64,000 nt of DNA, taken from Epichloe hybrida. Lineage: Eukaryota > Ascomycota > Sordariomycetes > Hypocreales > Clavicipitaceae. The notes beneath the pieces were generated by a model that ran no database searches, was not told where the DNA came from, and worked only from the letters and a program-made list of their open reading frames with translations. Both the position numbers and the translations under genes were made by a program. The stretch is from NCBI GenBank assembly GCA_019022495.1, contig JAFEKR010000023.1:434001-498000 (forward strand). Direction: 5' to 3'. Below, piece by piece: positions 43,301 through 54,401 of the stretch (positions within the stretch are counted from its first letter, which is position 1; each line of letters opens with the position of its first letter).

Positions 43301-45141
43301 ACGTTTTCCGTCAATGTGCCCGTCTTGTCCGAGAATACATGGCTCACTTGCCCGAGATTCTCCAAAATCGTCGTCGTGTTGGCTACCATGGGCGTGTCGG
43401 TCACCGGATCGTACATGCCGACGTCTTGAAGAAGGATGAGTTGGCCAATCTTGACGATTTCCATGCTGATGTATAGGGAGAGCGGGATCAAGGTGTTGAA
43501 CATGATGAGATATCCAAAGAAGATTTCCCTAAAGGGCACGCCGGCGTCGAATGTGCCCTTGGTCACGAGGTAAAAGGACTTGTCTTGCACGTCGTTCTTC
43601 CAGAGGCGGTAGCCAATGGTGAAGCCAGCGGCGAGCATCAGGACAATGACAATCTGAAAGAGGACCATCTTGTTGATGATGGGATGCATGGCGGGCTTCT
43701 TGGCCGACACATTCTTGTTGGCGTTCATGCGGATCTTGCATTCCTCGCCAGAGTTGACGACAATGCCAATCGCCTCGGCCGTGTTGCGCAGTATGGATCC
43801 TCGATAGGCAATGTTGCTGATGGAAAGCGGCAACGTCTCATCACCCACGGTGGCCCGGCCGTCGTAGCTGTACAAGTCCATGTTTGGGTCCTCGGAAACA
43901 ATGGTCGCCTGTGTCGATCTGATACCGTCGAGCGTGGAGCACAGCTCGGCAAGTAAAGGGCATGCCTGCTTGCTCTTGAGATTCGTCTCGCCGTCCAGGG
44001 CCATGGTCTCGATGTAGGCGATGCCATTCGGGCCCGTGGCATGCAGCAGAATCATGTCCGCCGGGACACCGTCGTTTCGCCTCAGTCGAACGATGTCGCC
44101 GATCTTGACATTCTGCCACTGGGTTCTCGTCCAGTCGTGCGTCTCCCCGACCAATCTATCGCATACGCCGCTTTCGGGATCGGCTCCTTCTCGGACCATG
44201 CCGGCCTCCTTCTCTGCGTGCCTTGGGGCTTTTGATTTGCTCTTCGGGCTCCGGTTCAAAACCCATGTTACGCTCCGATTTTCGGACTTGTCCAACTGAT
44301 ATCGTCGATAGTCGTCGTATCCTTCCTTGGCCATACTAAAGGCAACGAACACAGACAGCGGGATGATGGTCGTCCATCTCCCAACTGTGCTCAACCCGGG
44401 GATCATCTGCAGGACACCCATGACCAAGAAGTAAAAGTTGCCCAACTTGCTGAACTGGAAGAGCAACTGCTTGGGGACGAAATCATAAGCCGTGTATCGA
44501 CTCGATCGAATAAAGTTGCTTATATACGGCTTTTGACTTCGCTCGTCCATCAGCTCATCCACGGGGTTCAGGGGGATATGGCGGCCGTCATTGCTCGGGG
44601 GCAGAGGCTTGCGCCGGAGCAATCCCTCGACGATGAGCTTCTGATAGATGGCAGCGAGGAAGATCTTTGCCTGTCCCCCTTTGGTCTTGCCAGGTCCAAG
44701 TCTGCGGATCGAGTCACGAAGGTGCTTGGTGGCCGTGTCGTCGTCGGCGTCTTTATCATCCCCCGGTACACCATCCTCGGCAGCATCATTCGAGGTAGCT
44801 TCCATCTCAGCTTCGGGGTCTCTTGAGTGGATCGGAAACAGCACATGTTGCTCATGTCCCAGCCCTCCTCGAGTCGCATCCAGCGCCAACGAACGTCTGA
44901 TCGAAGACCTCGGGAACGATGCCGAGTGCGCAATCCCTCCGCTGGCTGGGTCGGTGTTCGATCTTCTCGGTGATGCAAATCGTTCAGCAAGGAGTGACGT
45001 GTTTTGTTCTTCTGATGTCTTCATTGGAGAGGATGGGTTCTCAGACTGGAGAGTATCGTTGGTATCCTCCATGTCGTCGTCTTGTCGCGGAGACGTCGAC
45101 CGTGAGCCGTCACTTCGGCTGCTCGGCCGTGCCGGAGCCAT
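40306..45141 (-). CDS. P4-type ATPase, phospholipid flippase
   Basis: Two exons, 45141-40976 and 40876-40306, with a 99-bp phase-2 intron containing a CTAAC branch site, 1,578 residues. It moves phospholipids from the outer to the cytosolic leaflet of Golgi, endosome or plasma membranes. Landmarks are KPYISNFIRSSRYTAYDFVP and FSKLGNFYFLVMGVLQMIP (residues 200-250), the actuator motif LDGETNLKSKQ (about 383), the P4-typical TM4 segment LIPLSLYISMEIVK, the phosphorylation site SDKTGTLTENV (about 604), FKDISRR, LTGDKRETAINIG and GDGANDIGMIQ, then a six-helix C-terminal membrane domain. A (HHG)n run near residue 1,000 comes from a GTGGTGGCC repeat. The long N-terminus resembles the Dnf3-like group, but the subclass is uncertain. 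Such pumps usually need a Cdc50 partner. Confidence 0.88.
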   Translation of the reverse strand: MAPARPSSRSDGSRSTSPRQDDDMEDTNDTLQSENPSSPMKTSEEQNTSLLAERFASPRRSNTDPASGGIAHSASFPRSSIRRSLALDATRGGLGHEQHVLFPIHSRDPEAEMEATSNDAAEDGVPGDDKDADDDTATKHLRDSIRRLGPGKTKGGQAKIFLAAIYQKLIVEGLLRRKPLPPSNDGRHIPLNPVDELMDERSQKPYISNFIRSSRYTAYDFVPKQLLFQFSKLGNFYFLVMGVLQMIPGLSTVGRWTTIIPLSVFVAFSMAKEGYDDYRRYQLDKSENRSVTWVLNRSPKSKSKAPRHAEKEAGMVREGADPESGVCDRLVGETHDWTRTQWQNVKIGDIVRLRRNDGVPADMILLHATGPNGIAYIETMALDGETNLKSKQACPLLAELCSTLDGIRSTQATIVSEDPNMDLYSYDGRATVGDETLPLSISNIAYRGSILRNTAEAIGIVVNSGEECKIRMNANKNVSAKKPAMHPIINKMVLFQIVIVLMLAAGFTIGYRLWKNDVQDKSFYLVTKGTFDAGVPFREIFFGYLIMFNTLIPLSLYISMEIVKIGQLILLQDVGMYDPVTDTPMVANTTTILENLGQVSHVFSDKTGTLTENVMRFRKMSIAGVACLHDMDVQRDEEAKRKKIEASMMMGRLSEGKGLSQHQHQHHYPQASPTPASLPKANLSDSDEVDTLEECGYEEENDDPAPPGRQRGSLASASHWKSSVRPNGEPEVKTEDMLDYIRRNPSTVFSRKAKHFLLCIALCHTCLPEQQENGELSFQAASPDELALVEAARDMGWLVIDRAAQAMTLRTTDEDGSLQTETYQVLDVIEFSSKRKRMSIIIRMPDGRVCVFCKGADNVILPRLRMSHLAEQKFKDISRRASLRKTFEQDMARTRMSVASWRGTPRTSLAMKRGEAVDRLEEGLRRSLGRRSTDFFLRRLSRQQVEGAGATSTGSTIGHHGHHGHHGHHGHGIDESVASDEAAVFEKCFQHVDDFASEGLRTLLYAYRYVDEEAYASWKQMYREAETSLVSRQELIEEAGEVIEQNFELAGATAIEDKLQEGVPETIDKLRRANIKVWMLTGDKRETAINIGHSARVCKPFSELYILDRHSGSLRDRLTATLNDVGRGMVPHSVVVVDGQTLSAIDADDHLAVLFYDLVLRTDSVICCRASPSQKANLVQSVRRLVPGSMTLAIGDGANDIGMIQASHVGIGISGREGLQASRISDYSIAQFRFLQRLLLVHGRWNYLRTGKYVLATFWKETIFFLAQAHYQRFNGYSGTSLLESWSLTVFNSLFTSLPVILLGIFEKDLGAEALLAVPELYTFGQQNRGFSFTQYFGWMIMGAAGSFVIYYFMWAEYTAALFTQDTSLYAMGALCFTVGVTFINVKLLYVFLLLYASRFPLPASCFPFCHAVLTISTRRARILELHHKTVVTFGGFFISVAGWFLWCLLLSGMYPRKVGRDMVRKALIHNFGRQLSWWTTLLLALATLVVVDLVVQGVRRVYWPTDQDVMQRIEKDANARRALREHVASMEDGVDHDDMDDDMEMQDLGQVKNGGVSARASLQGDRRGVRISVDDYRPRFTSPAEEEEEEEEEEEREHTWEALGRKLKAR

Positions 45142-46808
45142 GGTGCTTCAAAGATTGCGCGTCTCGCTCAGCATTGGAAATTGGCAATCGGCATGGCGGA
45201 AGTGACTCCCGCCCACGAGCTGGTATGTTTTCTTCTTCTTCTTCTTCTTCCTTTGGGGGGAGACTGAGCCGCTGGCTGGCTCTGGTTAGAAATGTCGGAA
45301 TTCCTGTGTCTAGTGAAAAAATACAGTGGCCGCACAACCGGTCCAAGTTGAGAGTCAGCAAGCGAGAGCAGCTGACAATGGGAATAGTAGCGGAACCAGA
45401 TGTACGCGTACGCAATGTAGGGCAGTCGATATCAAGTATCGCGGCAACCCAGAAACGTGGCAAGTAAAGATAGGGTTAAGGGAAAAGAAGCTTGGCGGCG
45501 GTCATGGTGTGAGGCAGACAGCATCATCATGAATGAGTCCACGCGTGACCCACATGCCCGAGGTTCCCAGTTTGGATCCAGGCGCAGCAGCCATGGATGC
45601 CATGGATCGCAATGAGCCATAATCGGCATAATCGGTAGCCAAAATCGGTAGCCAAACTTGGAACGTGGCGGAGCAGCACATCACGCGATGCCAGGCAAGA
45701 CAGGCAAGGCGCAGCTTACGTATGACGCCGTCATGCTTGGCACGTCCCCCGTAAGACTTAGCTCCAATCTCACCACGCGCGCAATCAATTGCTCCGCTCC
45801 GCTCCTTCATCGCAGCCAGCCAGCCAGCCGCCAGCCAGTCATGTCACGCAAACAATTTTCGACAACCTTGCTTTGATTTGAACCCGTAGTTTTTATCATC
45901 CTGAATGCGTTATAAATATGTAACCAGCATCGCCTAGCTGCTCTTGTGCTCGAGGCGCAGAAGACCGCAGTCACACAATCGAATTGTTCTCGTGCTGCTT
46001 CCCCCCCTCAGTCCTCGAAGCACCACCCTCAACCATGATTACAAGGAGCATAAGAACCCAACTCATCCCTCTCATCTCCATAAACAAGAACAAGACAAAA
46101 AAAGCAAAGAGCCGTCCACTGCTCAAGACCGCCTGGGTCCGCCCATCTCAGTTGCCCATGTGAAATGTCAGAACCAACAAGAAAAAAAAAAAGAAAGAAA
46201 GCATAGATAACACAAAAGTAGACAAAAGTAGACAAAATGTCCCCCGTTATTCAACATATGCACGAAAAGTGTGTGTATTAGGTCCTTTGAGAGCAGCATG
46301 GCATGGCGTTGGACAGAAAATACTGCCACCAAGAGACGGGTGCTCGAAAATACAGATGAAAGAGGCCCAGTGAAAAGCAAAGGCTGTGTGGTTCGGCCGT
46401 GTCGGAAAGGACGCGCGCGCCACCAGGATATGCAATGTCGCACAAATTTAAAAACATTGTACTGCAGCATTCACAATCGGTGCCGTTGAAAACGTACTGA
46501 TTGCGAAACCGTAACCGTCAGATTCGCTGCCCATGCAACGCTATGAGGACGTCGATGTGCACGGAGACTTCATCGAAGCAGATATTTGTTTTCGAAGACA
46601 GGGGGGGGAGAGAGGACCAGACGTCTTGTCGAACCGAGACCAAATATAAACAAACCCATGGTATCAACTGCATCGATAATTCCAGGAAAAAAAAAAAGCC
46701 CAACTCCAAGCATAATGAATACAGACTTTGATCGAGTGTATCGCGCCCCAACGCTCATGCGCAGGCTAAAGCCGATCCATCCCATTGCGAGATCAAAACT
46801 GACCGTCG
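45142..46808. other. Intergenic region between flippase and homeobox genes
   Basis: 5' flank of the flippase and 3' flank of the homeobox gene, both on the minus strand. A GAA/CTT microsatellite lies at 45,233-45,252. No gene is supported. Confidence 0.5.
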
Positions 46809-48746
46809 TCATTGCGTATGCGATGGGTGCACTGATTCGGGGGATAGGCTGACGGCATCGACGTGATCGAACTGGACCAGTTGGTCCATATCCAATTCGG
46901 CTTGGTGGTGATGATGGACCAAGTGATTTGGTGAATGACCATGCATGGGCAAGTTGATGGTATGTTTCGAATACATCTCGTTGAGACTGACTCCATCCTC
47001 CGAGACAGCGCATGAACCATCGTGGCCTGCATAAAGTTCGGCAGATGCAGACCGACCCATCATCGACATGGGCGGCGATTGTTCGACTATGGATGGCTCA
47101 GTGACGGTCCCGGTGTATGGCATAGGGGACATGGTGCCGGTGCTATCGGCTCCGACCATGGGTGACAGGAAGGCACTGTTGCTGAAGGGGGTTCCGTAGT
47201 GCGTATGCGAGAGGGGTCCCGTCTCTGGTCCCTGAGACATAAATGTACCCGCGGGGCTGGGTGGAAACTCTGCCGGCGAGGCCGTCGTAGCTGATAGCGG
47301 GTACTGACGCATGTCGAGGCCGAAGCCGGCTTGCGTGTCGATTCGGAGGTTGTGGCCTACACCGCTCGTCGGCTGCTGCGGTACTGGCGCGAAGATGTTG
47401 GGATTGTGTTGGGGGGGGCCCATCTCGCCGGGTGGTTGGATATAGAATGAAGGCATTGCCTGATTTTGGAACATGGCGAAGTCGATGGGCCCAGGCACGG
47501 ATCGACTGCGCTGCCTCTTGTGGCCGTGGGGAGGAGGACGCATTGCGGAATGCATCTGGTTCATCTGGTTCATTCCCCAATGATCTTGCATCATGGCTGC
47601 CTCGGGCTGATGGAAGTTGGGTTGCGATGCTGGTCGTGCAGTTGGTGAGACCGGGGCCGATACAGATATCGCGTGAGGATCGTGCATGTGCGCGCCGGTG
47701 CAGTGCTGGGGGTTGTGTCGGTTCATGAACGACTCGAGCGACACCAGCTTGGCTAACTGACCTGCCAAGACCTTTGTGTTGCCGCCGAGCTGATGAACCA
47801 TGCACTGGGTGGCCTGCAGGTCCTCGGTGAAGTCACGGCACAGGTAAAATCCACCGGCGGATGGTGAGGAATCCATGAAGAAGTTGGGGGCACGGTTCAA
47901 CTCAATGACAATGCCGGCCATCTTGTTGGGGTCTGACTCGTTGTTCTCCAGCCAGATGTTCTTGATATGCGAGAAGGGATATTCGATCTTATACCCAGCC
48001 TGTTCGTTGTTGATGTAGTATGTCATGGTACACTTGTCAGGCGAGTAGAAGATGATGAGATCCATCGTATTCTGCCCGACCCGTGTCCACTTGCCTATGC
48101 TGAGGGAGCGGCAGGTCAGGTGGTGGATCAAGACTTTGCCTTGGCCAGACTCGCCGCCGAGCAGCATGCCGTTGTGGCCGAAAGGCATCAGACCAGTGCG
48201 GCCCAGGTAGGTTCCGCCAAGACCTTTGCCAGTCTCCATTGCCTGCATTGCCAGGTATGCTCTCATTGATTCGGGTATGGAGTCAATGTCTTCGCCAGTT
48301 TCCAGGCTTTTCTTCGCAATCAACTTGATCTTGGCACGGCTGCGCTCCATGTTAGCCAACGCAAATTCCCACAGGGGTTTGGAACGTAAGGCGCAGTCCA
48401 CGTACCGGTTCTGGAACCAAATCTGGACCGACCTCTCGGTCATGTTGATTTCGTCTGCTATCCTATCTCTAACGCCGGCAGTTGGGGTTGGGTTCTTATT
48501 GAACTCAATTTCCAAGACGGAAAGCTGTTCTTGTGTTGCTCGTTGTCTCTTCTGATTCTTCTGCTGTTGAGTCAACGTGCTCTTCCTTGGAGGACGTTTA
48601 TTGGACTGGCCATTGCCACCAGAGCTAGATTGGCAGGGAGATTGCTTGGACGATGTAGGGGTGAGAACATCCATGTCATTTTCGGCGCCAGACATGGAAT
48701 CATTCATGGTGGAAAAATCCACAGAGTGCTCGACTTTGGTCGCCAT
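46809..48746 (-). CDS. Homeodomain transcription factor
   Basis: Two exons, 48746-48406 and 48339-46809, with a 66-bp intron that splits the recognition helix, 623 residues. The homeodomain (about residues 60-120) shows RQRATQEQLSVLEIEFNKNP, TERSVQIWFQNR, then RAKIKL after the intron; WFQNR carries the base-contacting residues of helix 3. A basic stretch (NKRPPRKSTLTQQQKNQKRQ) precedes it. A second conserved part (KVLIHHLTCRSLSIGKWTRV, NTMDLIIFYSPDKCTMTYYI, YPFSHIKNIWLENNE) follows, as in a subgroup of filamentous-fungal homeobox proteins, some known to control conidiation or fruiting bodies. The C-terminal half is rich in Pro, Gln, Met and His, typical of activation regions. Its targets are unknown. 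Confidence 0.85.
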   Translation of the reverse strand: MATKVEHSVDFSTMNDSMSGAENDMDVLTPTSSKQSPCQSSSGGNGQSNKRPPRKSTLTQQQKNQKRQRATQEQLSVLEIEFNKNPTPTAGVRDRIADEINMTERSVQIWFQNRYVDCALRSKPLWEFALANMERSRAKIKLIAKKSLETGEDIDSIPESMRAYLAMQAMETGKGLGGTYLGRTGLMPFGHNGMLLGGESGQGKVLIHHLTCRSLSIGKWTRVGQNTMDLIIFYSPDKCTMTYYINNEQAGYKIEYPFSHIKNIWLENNESDPNKMAGIVIELNRAPNFFMDSSPSAGGFYLCRDFTEDLQATQCMVHQLGGNTKVLAGQLAKLVSLESFMNRHNPQHCTGAHMHDPHAISVSAPVSPTARPASQPNFHQPEAAMMQDHWGMNQMNQMHSAMRPPPHGHKRQRSRSVPGPIDFAMFQNQAMPSFYIQPPGEMGPPQHNPNIFAPVPQQPTSGVGHNLRIDTQAGFGLDMRQYPLSATTASPAEFPPSPAGTFMSQGPETGPLSHTHYGTPFSNSAFLSPMVGADSTGTMSPMPYTGTVTEPSIVEQSPPMSMMGRSASAELYAGHDGSCAVSEDGVSLNEMYSKHTINLPMHGHSPNHLVHHHHQAELDMDQLVQFDHVDAVSLSPESVHPSHTQ

Positions 48747-51700
48747 ATTGTGTATGGCTATATGTAATGACGGATGGCGATTTCGTCGTCGTTCTTGGAC
48801 TGAGCTGAGCTGAGCTGAGCTTTCTTGGTGGGACCACGACGGCGATCTGTCCGATCGTAGAGTTCAACCCTCGGAAGAGAAGAGGGGTTTAGGATCTCGT
48901 ATGAATCCTAACCGAGGTCGCGCTCACCAAGGCGTAAGCGGCGCCGGTTTCAACGTCGAGTGCGTGCTGGGAGTAAATGCTCTCGAGATGGCAGGATGGC
49001 GAATTGTACTTTGAGCAAGCTGATGAAAAGTGTAGCGATTATACGTATGGTGTCGCGAGCAATAGGTTGTGTACGAAGACTGCAACCTCTAGAAAGCTAT
49101 AAGCGGATAAAGGAGGGATTTCGGAAAGCGACCTCGTCTCGGTGGTCGAGTTATCGTCGATGAGGAGCCGAAGGAATGTAATGGACCCGGAAAGAGTGAC
49201 GGATACCGAAGTGGCTACTAAACAACAAGAGAATGACTGGAAAGGAAAGAAAAGGGTCGGGAAAGGAAAGGAAGCAGTGGAAGGACGCAGAGCGAAGACT
49301 GGTGATGAAGAGGACGGAGGAGAAGGAAAAACGGAGGATGGGAGGATGGGGAGGACGGGGGGGGCAAAAGGAACCCTGCGGGCCCCATTGCCAGCACAGA
49401 CTCAGAGGGGGGGGGCACACCAGACCGCTGCGGCCTGCCCAGAGGATCTGCCAGGCATTGGGGGGCATTGGGGGGGCATTGGGGGCATTGGGAGTGCGGG
49501 CATCTGGCGCGCGCCAGGCTGGGTGGCAGGATCAAGGGAACTACTCCGTACTCCGCACTGGCGTTGGACTCGTCAACTCTGCGCGCGACAAGAGCCCAGA
49601 ATTTCAGGGGGGGTCAAAGAAGACTTGGCTGATACGGCCCGGCAGGCACACGCGCCAGCATCACAGCGTGGTCGCACCAGACGCACTAGACCAGACAGGA
49701 CAAGACCAGACAAGACCTGACTGGCCATCTGACACACCCAGACAGGGCATCGGGTCCAGTCAGCCCAGCAGGACCTACTTACTAGCTTACACAAACTCGC
49801 GGCTTTAGTCCCTGGCCCAGTGTGTTGGCCTAGCCAGGGGTCAGAGATGGGTCAGAGATGCGATGTATGTACATATGCAGTCCGTATGTATGTATGTATG
49901 TATGTATGTATCTAGTCCGTAATCCGTACAATGCAGTCCATATGTACATATGTATGTATCTTGTCCGTGCAATGCATAGAAATAGGGATAGGTCCAAAGC
50001 CCGCCTCCCAAACAGCCATCCGATCGACCAGGTACCTTATCGCCCCGTGACATGACGTCTCGGTCCCCGGTCCCAGGCTTCAGCGGGATCCAGCGTCATT
50101 CGCATAACAACGTTATGTACGGCGCACTGCGTCGAGCAGCATGCATCGCCGTGACTTGAAAAGTGGCCAAGGCGTCAGTCAAGGAGGGCGTGACTCCCGT
50201 ACCTTGAGACGTCGAGGTTCCAAGGCTACATATTTACGAAACCACCTGACTCTGAACACCTGGTCCGGCGGCGTTGAGCTCGACAAGCAGCTGCAAGAGC
50301 CGCTCCGTGCGCTTTGCTACTCGGGGAGGCGCAACCGACTCGGTGCTGGTTGAAAAATTGCCCCTTGCCCGCGTTGCGATTCACGCGTGCATATCACGGA
50401 GTACACGCTTTTTCCTGTAATCCGTACTCTGTGGTATAGTGTGCATGTGCACTGGTGACACCGTCAGGATTGTCCGACAGTCATCGAGCGAACCTCGGTG
50501 CACCTTGGAATTGGGGAGTTTGGGAGCACAGAAGTCGAGTACATGAGCCGCACCACCGGGTTAACAGATTCCCCCTGGAGCTGCCAGAGAAGGGGGCAGC
50601 AAGGTGGCGGGCGCGATAATACATACATGTACAAGTATGTATATGTACAGGAGTACATCTGCAGTCTGCATGCATGTGGCGTGCATGGGTGCGCATGGGT
50701 GTGCGCGGGTCTCTCGAGTCCACCAATACCAAGCAAGACAAACACGGCTACCATGGCTCTTTATCATGCGAGAGTCCTGCCACCTGGGATGTGCATGTAC
50801 GTACATGATACAGACGCTGCAAGGTACCCGTTTTTGTGAGACTCGGTTTTGCGCGGATCCTCGAAAGGTATCTATGCAGGCACACATGTATGTATTGTAT
50901 GTACATGCAATACTTGCGTCTTGTTCATCGACAAACGTGGAACACCCCCCCCCCCGGCCCTGGCACCTAAAATAGTATTTTGCAACATCGCATAGGATGC
51001 AAGCAGCACGACTAGAGCGAGACAAGACACGTCCAATGAGCGCGTCCGGACCGCCTCGCCGGGTAGACTTTCGCTGGCCATCATGTCTCAGGCCGTTTTG
51101 TTGCTTTGCTAGCAACTTGGCTCGATGCCGTTCTGTCTAGCCGTGTGTGATCCAGGCCGCGCGCCTTGGCCAAGACAAGACACGCAGGCTTCTATTGTTG
51201 GGCTGGCTCCTGGTCTAGGTATGTACTTTTCGTGTTCCATTTTTTTTTCTCTCCCCGCGCCGTCAGGTTACCCTCTGATCACGGATGTGGTGTTCAATGC
51301 AAACAAAACGCGTTCAAACGGGAGACAAATCGCAGGCAACTCGTGCAGAGAAAAACTTGAAAGCTCCCTTCCCCCTCCACGCCTCGTCCAAGCTTGATAA
51401 TGAAGCACTAAAAAAAAAAAACCCTCTGTCCCCCCACGATATACTCCAGTGGTCCGGATGATTGGTCCCTGCGCGCTCTGGAATCCATCCGTACAAGGAA
51501 ATCCTTGAGATCACGTCCCCTTGTGTCAAAAAGGGGGCAGCGTGGGCCCCACAATGGATCGACGTATGTAAATCAGGGATGCCAGCTTAAAAATAAAAAA
51601 AATAAAAAAACCGTCTTCTTTGGGTCGCGACAAGATGTGCCACGCCCGCGAGTGAAACCGCCGTAATCCAACATGTTGCAAAACGGAGCAGCCCGCCAAC

Positions 51701-52650
51701 TCACTCGTCTGTCTAACCCTGACCGACCAGGTCTCTGGAACCCCCCCCCCCATCCAGACCGCTCGCAGACAACGCCCCCCTGACCGCATCTTCACCGCGG
51801 TTGTCAGTGATCCCTGCTCCAAGTGTCGTCATCATCGTGATCCGGCCGTCGCATCTTCGAACCCGCACGTCAAGACTGAAATCTTCCCACGACCATGTGT
51901 TCAGCCAAGCGACTTGATGCGCCAAAAAAAAAAAAAGAATGAAATCCGCATTATTGCAAGGCCGGCATCGAATCGCGCTCCACATACCCTTTTGTCATCC
52001 GTACACGTACATACATGCATGTACGGAGTGCCAGCTCTCATGTACCCCTGACTGGGACCCCCGCTACTTTATGCATCGAGCCCCCCCTTCCCCTTGCAGC
52101 ATCTGCTCGAATCAGCCATCGGCCATCAGCCAACGAGAACGGGCCAGCCACATGCGCATCGCGCGTATCGCATCAATAATGGGATGATGGATCGGCTCTG
52201 CTCTAGTCGCTTGCTTGTACGGAGTCCTCCGTGGAGGGAGCGCCGTTCGTCTTGTCTCTTTCCTTCTTTCCCCTTATTGGACTCCCTGTCTTGTGGCGCC
52301 TGCGGCACGCGCCTGACTTGAGTCACCCTGAACCGGGTCAACGCAAAGCTTCACTCAGCCTTGCCTTTGGAACCAAGTCTTGCGCATGGAATCCAGGCCT
52401 TGTCGACGAAAAGGTAGACTTGAAACTTTGGGAGTCCTTGTTGGAGGCACAGGGTCCCCGATCTACATACATAGGTAGCTGTCCAAACTGCCATGTGTGT
52501 GTATGACAATACAGTGAGCATGGTGTTGAATAGTATCATTATGCACGGTGCGTCAATATGACTAGGACAGCTCTCATGAATCATCGCGTCGTTTGCTTCA
52601 TCCGGCGTGCATTTGCGCCGAGTATCAGCAAGACGGCATCACAAACCGCC
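48747..52650. other. Long intergenic region, 3.9 kb, with microsatellites
   Basis: Large upstream space of the homeobox gene, as expected for a regulatory gene. It contains a GGGGGCATTG repeat (49,456-49,490), a GTAT microsatellite (49,885-49,912), several TACGGAGTA-type motifs (49,545; 49,920; 50,397; 50,420; 52,021; 52,218) and homopolymer C and A runs. Overlapping frames on both strands are G-rich low-complexity sequence and I accept none as a gene. A long non-coding RNA or long 5' leader cannot be excluded. Confidence 0.5.
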
Positions 52651-53930
52651 TCACAGCTCCTTCATCACCTCTTGCACCGCCCTCGCCGCCATGCGTCTCC
52701 TCTGAGCTTCCGGCAGTCCCTCCCCCGCCTCCCTGACCGCCTGTAGTCTTCTCATCATGTTCTCCGTGGCGACGACCTCCCTGTCTTCCTCATCCTCGCC
52801 CGCCTCCACGTCACCCCCGTCTCCCTGAAGAACGTCGCGTGAGGATGCAGTCCGTGGCAGACTTCCCGACGCAGAGGCAGACGTCTCGCCTGCGACGGCG
52901 CCGTCCTTAGCACCAGCCTCCCAGATGGCTCTCCTCAGCCCTTCAGAATCCGCGGCATCGTATCCGAAATCCAGCGTCTCCGCATCGAGATGCTCCTTGT
53001 CGTCCTGCAAGTCCCCGAATTCAGAGACGTCTTCTTCCGCATCGTCTTGCGCCCAGTCATTGGACTCGAGGGCTTCTTTAACACGAGCGATGCCCGTCTT
53101 TTCTACAAGGGGAAGTTGGCTTGGAATTTTCACGATTGCCCATGCCATGGCAAAACCCCGTCATGGTCTCACATAGGTGATGACCCGGGGGGGGAGGCCA
53201 AGAAGAAGATAGATGGAAAAAAAAAAAGTGTATGATGAAGGGAAGAAGAAAACAGGGCCACAACATACCGCCGAATGTATTCAACGCAGGCTGCGAAGCA
53301 CCCAGCTGTACGAATTCCATACCAGCTTCGGCACACAACTCATCCCACTCTTCCGCGTCGGCGTCCGACGCCGTGTCTCCGACGCCGATCGCCAGACGGA
53401 CGCCGTCCCATTCCCATCCCCCCAGGCCTTTTTTCACGACTTGTCCCATCTGGGCGATGGCCTCCCTGACGGGCTCTGCCGCCGTGACCGCTGTAGACTG
53501 CGCAGGCGGCCCAGGCAGGGCAAAGATGAGCATGAGACCGCCCAGAACGGCAAGCACCTCGGCTGCCTCGTCGGAGAGGAAAGAAGCTGCCCACTCGGAC
53601 GGCGAGGCCATGAGATCAAGCCATACCGGCACAGAAGCCGTATAGTATTGCGTTTTGAGAGGGAGCGTGTGTGTGGTTCCGGCGAGGGAGGCTGATGCCG
53701 GTTGGGGCGTCGATCCCGTCAGGTCTACGGGACGTTAGATGTTTGTTTGTCTCGATATAAAGTGACGCGATATTGCATGTGAACCTCGCGCCCTGCAAGT
53801 GACATGATGGCGAGGGCACAGCGAGGGGGGGGTTGGGAGGAAAACCCGCACCTTTGACAACCCTACGTAGATGGTCGGCCTGGCCTTCGAGGCTGACGGC
53901 CAAGATTCTTCGCGGATTACCGACTTGCAT
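52651..53930 (-). CDS. Alpha/gamma-adaptin-binding protein p34 family (Irc6-like)
   Basis: Three exons, 53930-53852, 53724-53269 and 53102-52651, with introns of 127 and 166 bp, 328 residues. It starts MQVGNPRRILAVSLEGQADH and continues after intron 1 with DLTGSTPQPASASLAGTTH; this is the Rab-like GTPase fold in which proteins of the AAGAB/p34 and yeast Irc6 family bind clathrin adaptor subunits. LSDEAAEVLAVLGGLMLIFA and EEWDELCAEAGMEFVQLGAS follow, then the family's C-terminal signature FGEKTGIARVKEALESNDW, crossing intron 2. An acidic region and a C-terminal helix (LPEAQRRRMAARAVQEVMKE) end the protein. In the family it helps assemble AP complexes during vesicle traffic. The gene symbol is left open because yeast Irc6 is only distantly similar. 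Confidence 0.78.
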
Positions 53931-54401
53931 TGCAGTGGCACTGCGTGCTTTGCCCGCTCGAACAAGACGGATGCAGGGTCCGAGATTTGGTGTTGACAAG
54001 TCTACATTACGTGTGTGTAGATGATGGGGGGGCGGGGGCGGGGCGCAAATATGGCCAGCCCAGTCCCATGTCTACCCTACGTACTACACTTACTACCTTT
54101 ACTCCTACTATTATAAGCTTATACATGTATATATATATTATTTACACTAGATGTAAGTTAATACATAACTCTTTACTATACTTTACGAACTCCTTTGTAT
54201 AATGACCATAATAAGGCTACGATTACTTAGTAAGAATGGTTTTTTTTAGTGAAGCTCCCGGGTAGGTGAGCACAGAAACACGGCGTAAACATGATCAGTT
54301 CGGCCGAATAGCCGACCAAAGCTGTAGTTGTACAAGACGAGCGCACCATTTGTGCAACAGGAAAGTTCATATTTCATAATTCATCACGACCCATCCGCCC
54401 A
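53931..54401. other. Short AT-rich intergenic region
   Basis: An AT-rich patch (54,100-54,250; TATATATATTATTTAC) between otherwise GC-rich genes. No gene is seen. Confidence 0.5.

Noticed and set aside
49142..49808. Two overlapping plus-strand frames of about 190 codons
   Set aside because: Low-complexity Gly/Arg-rich sequence from GGGGGCATTG and related repeats, with no start context or conserved content.
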